Shown: positions 30,894 to 37,439 of the stretch, piece after piece
How positions within the stretch are numbered: position 1 is the stretch's first letter
Layout: each line of letters begins with the position of its first letter
Source of the DNA: Ovoidimarina sp038744785
Lineage (GTDB): Bacteria > Pseudomonadota > Alphaproteobacteria > Rhodobacterales > Rhodobacteraceae
DNA length: 64,000 bases
Direction of reading: 5' to 3'
Assembly (NCBI GenBank): GCA_038744785.1
Contig: JBCDLX010000026.1
Location: forward strand, 8,375 to 72,374
Position numbers and translations under genes: made by a program
Notes under the pieces: model-generated
What the model was told of the DNA's origin: nothing
The model's input: only the letters and a program-made list of their open reading frames with translations
Databases searched by the model: none

Positions 30894-33109
30894 GGGCCGT
30901 CTCTCCCGGCGCTGAGGCTGTGAACAAAGGCGCGCAATTCGCCAGGCGACACCGGCTTTTCAATGTAGGGTCGGGCGGCGTCCTTCAAGAAGCGTTGCGA
31001 TGACTGGCCCATCGTGTCGCCTGTGATGAAGCCGGTATGGGGCACCATCTCGGAAAACTCTGATCGGATCGTGTCGAAAAACAAACGCCCATCGACCCCA
31101 GGCATATTCAGATCACTTATGATCGCATCGAATGTGCTCTCGCGGAGCTTAGCGAATGCATCTTCGGCCTTGTAGACCACACATGTCTTGAAACCCCCGC
31201 GTTCGAGCACCTCTGCATTAAGGTCGGCGACATCGGGTTCATCGTCGATCACCAGCACACGGGCCGATTTCGCCAAGGCTTCAGATGGGCTTTCGGGTCC
31301 GGTATCTGCTTGGGCAGGTCTAGCCGGCGGCAAACTGACGTTGAAGCGGGCGCCACGGGGGACCACGGGTTCCAGCCGGATCGTTCCGTCATGGGCCGAT
31401 ACGATGCGATGACACACAGCCAGCCCGATGCCGGTGCCCTGTCCCACATCTTTGGTGGTAAAGAAGGGTTCGAACACGCGCGCCCGAATATCGGAGGGGA
31501 CCCCGGGGCCGTTGTCTTCGACCGATATCCGCACCTGACCCCGGGGGTTTAGATCGGTGCGGACGGTTACAAGATCCCCGGTTTCCGCATCCGCGATGGC
31601 CTGTTCAGCGTTCAGTATCAGATTTATGATGACCTGGGTTATCTGGTCGGCATCGGCAGTGACGCGGGGCAGCGTCATATCTAGGTCCGTCGCAATCTGC
31701 ACCCCGCGCGATGCATCCCCGAAACGCGCAACTTCGACTGCCGTCTGCACCACGTCATTTACATCCGTTTCGTCCATGCGCACCGGTTCCTGGCGGGCCA
31801 TCGTCAGGAAGGTCTTCACGATCTTGGCGCAGCGTTCGGCGGCATCGCTGATCTTGCCGATTTGGCGCTGAACGTCGGGATCGGTCACTTCGTCCTGAAG
31901 CATCATCGCATGCCCAACAACGACAGAAAGCGGATTGTTCAACTCATGTGCCACCCCGGCCAAAAGACTGCCAAGCGCCGACATCTTCTCGTTCTGGAAA
32001 ATCTGCTCGCGTTGGCGCGACAGCTCGTCCTCGATCTGCAGTTGACCGGAAAGGTCGCGAGAGTGAGAAACGATCACCTCTTCGCCTTCCCAGCGGATCA
32101 AGCGCGCCGAAACGGCGGCCCAGATCGCCTTGCCTTTCGCGTTCCACAACCTCGCGCGGTACTCGTGAACTTCGCCCGCTTGCCGAAGTGTACTCAGAAA
32201 CCGGGATCGATCGGTGGCGTTGACGTAAAACGCGCTCGTATCGTCCCCGTCGCCGAACAAAGCGCTGACCTCGGGACTCTTGAACAGGATCTCGCCGGTT
32301 GCCGCGCGGTTCATCAGAACCGGCGCCGGACAAGACTCGACCACCTTGCGGATCAGTGCCTCGCGCTCAAGCTGTTCGGTCAAATCGGTAACTGATGAAA
32401 CCACACAGCGTTCGCCGTTGTATTCGGTCAGACGCCCCGACAACGATATTGTGTGTTTGCCGCCCCACGTGTCCCAGGCCTGCACGATTTTCTCCTGGAC
32501 ACGCCCTTTGGTCTTCAGCTCTGCAATGTACTCGGCGCGCGCGTCGGGATCGACGTAGTAATCGCCAATGAACTCCATATCGCCATAGGTGGCCCGCGCC
32601 GCCGGAGAAAGGAACAGAACCTTGCCATCTTTCACCCGTGCCATCACGACCGGCGTAGGGTTTGTATCCATGATCGTCCCCAAAAGGGCATCATGGGCAC
32701 GCACGCGTTCCTCGGCGGCGCGACGCTCGGTGATGTCCTCTCGCGTGACGACAAACCCCCCGGAATTGGTGGGATGGTAGGAGATCTGAAAAGTGCGCCC
32801 GTCGGTCTGCGTAATTTCTGTTTCCTGCTCGAACCTGATCCGCTTGCGTTCAGACTCCGCGATCCAGTCTTCGCCCTCGTCCGTGGTGGGCGCGACAATG
32901 CCTTCCCGGATGCAGCCCTTGATCAGATCCTGCCACAGCATGCCAGGCTCGACGATGTCCCCCACCGCGCCCAGAAGCTCGCGGTAGCGCGCATTGCAGA
33001 TCACAAGACGCTCATCTTTATCGTAGATTGCGATGCCTTCCGAAAGTGCCTCAAGCGCATCGATCAGAAGATCGGCGGACACATCAGGGGGCGCAGCTGG
33101 CGGGTTCAT
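30890..33109 (-). CDS. Hybrid sensor histidine kinase with three PAS domains and a receiver
   Basis: 739 residues from ATG 33107-33109; a TTG at 33115 is less likely. No transmembrane segment, so a soluble sensor. Order: PAS about 15-130 (EALSEGIAIYDKDERLVICN), PAS about 140-245, PAS about 255-350, HisKA with phospho-His at residue about 388 in AGVAHELNNPLS, HATPase_c (DNGPGVP, GTGIGLA), and a C-terminal receiver with phospho-Asp in ISDLNMPG. The third PAS plus kinase core is closely similar to the kinase at 35580. Stop overlaps the response regulator start by 4 bases. The sensed signal is unknown; PAS domains often bind haem, flavin or small ligands. Confidence 0.9.
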   Translation of the reverse strand: MNPPAAPPDVSADLLIDALEALSEGIAIYDKDERLVICNARYRELLGAVGDIVEPGMLWQDLIKGCIREGIVAPTTDEGEDWIAESERKRIRFEQETEITQTDGRTFQISYHPTNSGGFVVTREDITERRAAEERVRAHDALLGTIMDTNPTPVVMARVKDGKVLFLSPAARATYGDMEFIGDYYVDPDARAEYIAELKTKGRVQEKIVQAWDTWGGKHTISLSGRLTEYNGERCVVSSVTDLTEQLEREALIRKVVESCPAPVLMNRAATGEILFKSPEVSALFGDGDDTSAFYVNATDRSRFLSTLRQAGEVHEYRARLWNAKGKAIWAAVSARLIRWEGEEVIVSHSRDLSGQLQIEDELSRQREQIFQNEKMSALGSLLAGVAHELNNPLSVVVGHAMMLQDEVTDPDVQRQIGKISDAAERCAKIVKTFLTMARQEPVRMDETDVNDVVQTAVEVARFGDASRGVQIATDLDMTLPRVTADADQITQVIINLILNAEQAIADAETGDLVTVRTDLNPRGQVRISVEDNGPGVPSDIRARVFEPFFTTKDVGQGTGIGLAVCHRIVSAHDGTIRLEPVVPRGARFNVSLPPARPAQADTGPESPSEALAKSARVLVIDDEPDVADLNAEVLERGGFKTCVVYKAEDAFAKLRESTFDAIISDLNMPGVDGRLFFDTIRSEFSEMVPHTGFITGDTMGQSSQRFLKDAARPYIEKPVSPGELRAFVHSLSAGRDGP

Positions 33110-33377
33110 GCCCAAAACCTAAACACTGGTTGTTTCACCAGATTTTCAGAACGGCGCGGGAATGTTTCAATTGTAACAGGATCCGGTCATTCAGGTTCGA
33201 CCTTCCTTCTTACAAGCCATTGATGTTCATACCAAATGTGTTCGCAGGATCTGATCGAAGCCCGCTGAAGGGACTGAAACACGATTGCCGAGGTTCCGAC
33301 AAAAGCCTGCAAAGCGCGTGGACAATAAACGACCTCGACTAAAGCGAAGCCCCCCAAAACCGGGAAAGGATGGTTCG

Positions 33378-33524
33378 ATGACATGGCTTTCACCACGACG
33401 GCGCTGTGCCACGCGTTACGCGGCGACAGTTGCGACAACCGGTATCGTGCGCCGCCCGGGCGATCTGGCCTGGTACGACGGACAACGAGGCGGTGCGAGG
33501 CGCGGGGGTTTTGGATACGGCTGA
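33378..33524 (+). CDS. Possible 48-residue Arg-rich small protein
   Basis: ATG 33378 is preceded by GGAAAGGA at good spacing. The 48-residue product starts MTWLSPRRRCATRY, has a short apolar stretch (AATVATTGIV) and ends in a Gly/Arg-rich tail (GGARRGGFGYG). Nothing similar is known to me. The frame is open upstream too, so a chance ORF in GC-rich DNA cannot be ruled out; the RBS is the only positive sign. Confidence 0.3.
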   Translation: MTWLSPRRRCATRYAATVATTGIVRRPGDLAWYDGQRGGARRGGFGYG

Positions 33525-33723
33525 TGTAAGTGTCGCCCAAAACGCGCCAACCCCGGCCCGCCGTACCGCGCGGGCCGTTTCGTCTCCGACCGTGTCGCGT
33601 TGAAACAGTTGAAACACGAACAGGGCAGGGCCGACGTCAAAGTGAAACCTGGAGCCAACATATACCAAAGTATAGATCAGCGGGCCTGATGGCCTGCGCA
33701 ACACGCAGAACGGAGAAGATAAG

Positions 33724-33834
33724 ATGAGATTTCAGACCTCGGCCAGTCCGCCGCCCGAGCCAAGCCACGACGATGCGCTTCGCGCCTTGCAGGCACTTGC
33801 CCTTCACGCGGTCAGGATGCGGTACTTCTCATGA
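33724..33834 (+). CDS. Possible 36-residue small protein
   Basis: ATG 33724, preceded by GGAGAAG. The product starts MRFQTSASPPPEPSHDD and continues as an amphipathic helix (ALRALQALALHAVRMR). It is about 470 bases before the globin gene on the same strand and 115 bases before the next small frame. Too short for confident coding assignment. Confidence 0.3.
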   Translation: MRFQTSASPPPEPSHDDALRALQALALHAVRMRYFS

Positions 33835-33948
33835 CTGGCCAAACACAACTTGCACGCCACAGACCCCGAATGGTCCGGGTGTTCCGTTTTCCAACTGTAC
33901 TGCCTCCGAAGGGCGATGGGTGGATGACTTAAACCAGAGGAATTGGAC

Positions 33949-34095
33949 ATGGCACGATTCTCAAATTCAAACCGCGCTGCGGAAGATCACTGGCGGGTTC
34001 TTGACCTGCGTCGCCCCGGCATTGTCCGGGGTGGGCTTATGCCTGCCGAACGCGGGCCTATCGGTGGGGCAATCTTTTACCGCGACGCGCGCTAA
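33949..34095 (+). CDS. Possible 48-residue basic small protein
   Basis: ATG 33949 with RBS GAGGAAT at 33937-33943. The product (MARFSNSNRAAEDHWRVLDL at its start, AIFYRDAR at its end) is basic and has no family I know. It ends 104 bases before the globin gene. The good RBS favours translation; a leader-peptide role for the globin operon is conceivable but only inferred. Confidence 0.32.
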   Translation: MARFSNSNRAAEDHWRVLDLRRPGIVRGGLMPAERGPIGGAIFYRDAR

Positions 34096-34199
34096 TACGC
34101 CGCCAGCCATGCGCTTGCCCGAATTCGCAGGCGGTGGCAGGATGATCTGGGGTAACAAAACGCGACCTGGTAAAACGGGCAGCTCAAGGGGGAACAGAC

Positions 34200-34559
34200 G
34201 TGCAAAAGACGCTGTATGAAAAGTATGGTGGCTTCTCGACCGTCAGCCGGATCGTGATGTCGCTTTACGACCGGCTCTTGGATGACGACGACGTCGGTCC
34301 GTTTTTCGACGATGTGGACATGCCCCGCCTTATTGATCACCAGACCAAGTTCGTGTCGTACCTGATGGGTGGGCCAGCGTCCTTTTCGGACAGCCAGATT
34401 GCAGCGGCCCATAGGCACCTCACAATATATGACGCGCATTTCGATCGGCTGAAAGAGCTTGTCACGGAAACCTTGAACGATTTCGGTGTGGAGGCGTCGG
34501 ACGTTGAGGTCGTGTTGAATGCGTTCGAGGCACGGCGCACTCACTTGATCCGAAACTGA
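34200..34559 (+). CDS. Group 1 truncated haemoglobin
   Basis: 119 residues with a GTG start at 34200 behind AAGGGGGAA. Two-on-two globin of the trHbN/GlbN group: YEKYGG at the N-terminus, the B10 Tyr23 (SLYDRLL), the E-helix segment HQTKFVSYLMGGP and the proximal haem-ligand His71 in AAAHRHL, then DAHFDRL. Such globins bind O2, NO or CO. The next gene, a PAS/cyclase-like protein, starts one base after its stop, so the globin is likely the gas-binding input of that operon rather than a stand-alone NO dioxygenase. No partner reductase is adjacent. Confidence 0.9.
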   Translation: MQKTLYEKYGGFSTVSRIVMSLYDRLLDDDDVGPFFDDVDMPRLIDHQTKFVSYLMGGPASFSDSQIAAAHRHLTIYDAHFDRLKELVTETLNDFGVEASDVEVVLNAFEARRTHLIRN

Positions 34560-34560
34560 T

Positions 34561-35583
34561 ATGTCGATCGAAGCGATCAACGAACAGCTTCTGCGCGCGA
34601 TCGGCGTGGGTGTAGCCTTGTTCGACATGAGCTCACGCGAATTGCGCTTTGCAAATGACACTTTCGCCGAGTGGTTTGGCGCAGGCGACCAGGTCGTGCG
34701 CATGGACGATCTGTTTCCCGACCTCGATCTGGAAACGGTAATGGCCAAACTCGGGGAGGGCGAAAATCATACCGCCGAGGCAAGCTTCAAGATGCGGCGG
34801 CGCACGATGACTGTGGCGATCGAATTCAACCGCGCCCTCGAGGGTGCAGATGATGTGGCGGTTCTGGTGTGTCAGAACATAACGCGGATTAAGGAATTAG
34901 AATCGATGATCGATTCCTATTCGATGATGGTCGAGCGCAACACACTTGAGATCAAGCGCGAGAAAGAGCAGGTCGAGAAGCTGCTTCTGAACATGATGCC
35001 GCGCTCGGCCTATGAAGAATACAAAGCGTTTGGGGTTGTCGCACCCAGGGTATTCGATGACGTATCGGTCCTGACTCTCGATTTTCCAGAATTCGAGGCG
35101 ATCCTTGCCGCAAACGACCCGGCCGTGATCGTCAGCGAGCTGAACGATATCTACACTTCATTTGATCGGATCGGTGAACAGTTTGGCTGCGAACGGGTGC
35201 GAACCAATGGGGACAGCTACTTTGCGGTTTCGGGCGTCCCAGATCCTGTGGCCGATCATGCTGGCGCGGTTGCGGATGCCGCAGTGCGGTTTCTAAGGTA
35301 CCTGGACCGGCGCAACGCATCGCATCCGATCCGTTGGGCCGCACGCGTTGGCGTTGCCAGCGGGCCTGTGATCGGGTCGGTCGTGGGCGTTCAGAAGTAC
35401 ATCTATGATGTTTTTGGTCCCGCCGTCGCGGCCGCTGATGCGATCCGGGCGCACGCCGAGCCAATGAGCATCGCCGCAGAGGATCGGATTGCCGAGGGTG
35501 TAGGCGATCGTTTTTCGCTGACGCGACTTGAGGCGGGCTATCGGCTCTCAGATACCGGGGGCGGCGCGCCGGCGGCCGGATGA
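34561..35583 (+). CDS. PAS domain plus degenerate class III nucleotidyl cyclase-like domain
   Basis: 340 residues. Residues about 5-110 are PAS-like (GVGVALFDMSSRELRFAN), 110-150 a signalling coiled coil (EIKREKEQVEKLLLNMMP, much like the helix before the cyclase domain of soluble guanylate cyclases), and 165-330 a class III cyclase domain. Both metal Asp are kept: Asp174 (VLTLDFPEF) and Asp218 (RTNGDSYFAVSG). The purine-selecting positions read Arg214 and Asp283, nearer to adenylate than guanylate cyclases. In FGPAVAAADAI the positions normally holding the transition-state Asn and Arg (FGxxVNxAxR) read Ala290 and Ala294, so catalysis may be lost. Its stop overlaps the kinase start (ATGA). 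Confidence 0.8.
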   Translation: MSIEAINEQLLRAIGVGVALFDMSSRELRFANDTFAEWFGAGDQVVRMDDLFPDLDLETVMAKLGEGENHTAEASFKMRRRTMTVAIEFNRALEGADDVAVLVCQNITRIKELESMIDSYSMMVERNTLEIKREKEQVEKLLLNMMPRSAYEEYKAFGVVAPRVFDDVSVLTLDFPEFEAILAANDPAVIVSELNDIYTSFDRIGEQFGCERVRTNGDSYFAVSGVPDPVADHAGAVADAAVRFLRYLDRRNASHPIRWAARVGVASGPVIGSVVGVQKYIYDVFGPAVAAADAIRAHAEPMSIAAEDRIAEGVGDRFSLTRLEAGYRLSDTGGGAPAAG

Positions 35584-37025
35584 CCGGCCAAAGCATCCGA
35601 TCGCAATCCGCCGCAGACCTGATCGGGCTGTCCGCTGATCCGGTGGCGCTGTTCGACGAGAACGCGGTGCTCGTCGCTGTAAACGCATCCTTTTCCGACG
35701 CCTTTCGCGCAATCGGCGGTTTCCTGCGTCCGGGCACTCCGTGGGGTATGTTACTGACCGAGATCGAGCGGCGCGCGCTGTTTCCTGCACCGGCGTGCCA
35801 GGCCTTGCGATTGATCGAAGAACGCTTAATCGGGCGCGACGACGCCCATCCTGCGGTCGAGGGAATGCTGACGGGTGCTGGTGCCTTCGCGGCAGAACTT
35901 TCCTCTTTGTCGGATAGCGGTTTTGCGCTTTGCCTGCGGCCTTTGGACCGGGCGTTTGATGGCGAGGATGCCGAGGTCGAACAGTTGATGGCAAAAGTGC
36001 TTGAGGCATGCCCTGCAAGCCTGACGATGGCGCGGATCGGGGATGGCCGTGTGCTTTATCGCTCGCCCGCCGCAACGGAACTTTTGGGGAAGGGGCGTGA
36101 CAGTGTGGCGCATTTCGCGCACCGAGCGGAGCGTGCCGATTTCGTTACTGCCCTTTTGCCCGATGCCCGCGTGGACGATATGCGTGTCACCGGACGGCGC
36201 GCTGATGGCAGCGGCTTTCCAGCGTCGATCTCGGCCCGGCTGATCGACTACCGGGGCGAAGAAGTCGTGGTGTCGACCATGGTCGATCTTAGTGATGATC
36301 TGGCGCTTCAGGATGCGCTTGCTCGGCAGAAAGAACAGGTATTTCAGGCCGAAAAGATGTCAGCTCTTGGCGAATTATTGGCGGGCGTTGCACATGAGTT
36401 GAACAATCCGCTTTCGATTGTCGTCGGCAATGCGCACATCCTTCAAGAAGAAGATCTGGACGAGGTCGCCCTACGCAGGGTTGAGAAACTCAGCGCGGCG
36501 GCAGAACGTTGCGTTCGGATCGTTAGAACATTCTTGTCGATGGCGCGGGACCGGCCCCTGGATCTTGAGGCGGTTGCGGTTGTCGATCTCATCGGTACCG
36601 CTGTTGATGCGTTTCAGGCCGGTGAAACAGACGACGTGAACATCGCAGTGGACGTGGAGCCTGACCTTCCTGACTTGCTGATAGACGAGGTGCAGATTGT
36701 TCAGGTTCTGACCAATCTCCTGACAAATGCGCAGCATGCGATGGCAGATGCGGTTTGCAAAGTCACGATGGGCGCAACACGCGGTCCCGCAGCCGGTCTG
36801 GTCCGGTTGCGCGTATCCGATAACGGGCCCGGCGTGCCAGAAGGCATCGCGGGACGGATCTTTGACCCGCTTTTCACGACAAAATCAGTCGGGAAGGGCA
36901 CCGGTGTTGGTCTGGCGCTTTGTCAGCGCATCGTGGTCGCCCATGGCGGCACGATCAAGTTAGACAGGGATGTCACGACCGGTGCTTCCTTTGTTGTCGA
37001 TCTTCCGACCGCCGCGGACCCGTAG
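35580..37025 (+). CDS. PAS sensor histidine kinase of the globin operon
   Basis: 481 residues, start overlapping the cyclase-like stop by 4 bases. A divergent PAS-like N-terminus (about 12-125), a PAS (about 138-240), HisKA with phospho-His272 in AGVAHELNNPLS, and HATPase_c with NLLTNAQHAM, DNGPGVP and GTGVGLALC. No membrane segment and no receiver domain. From residue 138 on it parallels the hybrid kinase at 30890 (for example LARQKEQVFQAEKMSALGE against LSRQREQIFQNEKMSALGS), so the two arose by duplication. No response regulator is in its own operon; the OmpR-type regulator at 30174 is the nearest candidate target. Confidence 0.9.
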   Translation: MTGQSIRSQSAADLIGLSADPVALFDENAVLVAVNASFSDAFRAIGGFLRPGTPWGMLLTEIERRALFPAPACQALRLIEERLIGRDDAHPAVEGMLTGAGAFAAELSSLSDSGFALCLRPLDRAFDGEDAEVEQLMAKVLEACPASLTMARIGDGRVLYRSPAATELLGKGRDSVAHFAHRAERADFVTALLPDARVDDMRVTGRRADGSGFPASISARLIDYRGEEVVVSTMVDLSDDLALQDALARQKEQVFQAEKMSALGELLAGVAHELNNPLSIVVGNAHILQEEDLDEVALRRVEKLSAAAERCVRIVRTFLSMARDRPLDLEAVAVVDLIGTAVDAFQAGETDDVNIAVDVEPDLPDLLIDEVQIVQVLTNLLTNAQHAMADAVCKVTMGATRGPAAGLVRLRVSDNGPGVPEGIAGRIFDPLFTTKSVGKGTGVGLALCQRIVVAHGGTIKLDRDVTTGASFVVDLPTAADP

Positions 37026-37439
37026 AAGCCCGGCCAATTTGGGCCACGACCTAAGCCGTTCGTCGCCCCCGGCCCACCGATCCACCTCGGGATTGTTGTT
37101 CAAAGTGTGCGTTGGGGAGGGATTGACTCGCCCTGTGAACCAGCGCGGTTTAGAGTGGTTGGCCGCAGAAACGCCATTGCCTTTGGACACCGCGCGTGGG
37201 CTTTGAAGCGGCCAACGACCGGGCGGCGCGGGGTCGTCCGGCGCTATGGCCAGTCGGCTGCGTCTTTCGGTTCCATCGAAATGGCCAAACACATTTATTT
37301 GCGCAGAAACGTGTATAATGTCGCAGGGCCGTTGGTTGAAACTCGCAACAGTAATGTATACAGATGTATACCAAGTGGGCCGGCGCAGTCGAAGACGTCC
37401 GGCGGCCCGACCAGCCGAGAGCGAGATTTGGACCGTACC
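37026..37439 (+). promoter_or_regulatory. acnB upstream region with TATAAT and tandem TGTATACA elements
   Basis: A 414-base non-coding stretch. It holds a perfect TATAAT at 37314-37319 without a clear -35, a TTGAAA at 37336-37341, and two TGTATAC elements at 37355-37361 and 37365-37371 with a 10-base period (TGTATACA then TGTATACC). TGTATACA is itself palindromic and resembles operators of GntR/FCD-type regulators of carboxylate metabolism. I infer a regulated acnB promoter. The frame of acnB is open through this region from 37107, but the protein family starts at 37440. Confidence 0.4.

Larger units (their letters stand above)
33110..34199. other. 1.1 kb divergent region between the two signalling operons
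   Basis: No ORF with recognisable homology on either strand. It must contain the promoters of the minus-strand hybrid kinase and of the plus-strand globin operon. Visible items: three short plus-strand frames with plausible RBSs (listed separately), and the inverted repeat TATAC-CAAA-GTATA at 33661-33674. I do not see a convincing FNR/DNR or sigma54 site. Small RNAs are possible but not demonstrable from the sequence. Confidence 0.5.

Noticed and set aside
33215..33240. FNR/DNR-like box (TTGAT-GTTC-ATACC) upstream of the hybrid kinase
   Set aside because: Only the first half-site matches TTGAT; the second differs from ATCAA in three of five bases.
33773..34219. 148-codon open frame on the plus strand before the globin gene
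   Set aside because: No RBS at its ATG, no recognisable domain and it overlaps the globin start out of frame. The shorter frames with RBSs in the same stretch are better candidates.
37107..37439. N-terminal extension of AcnB
   Set aside because: The frame is open but the AcnB family begins at MSLYTDYLTE; the extension covers the TATAAT and TGTATAC elements and has no conserved sequence.
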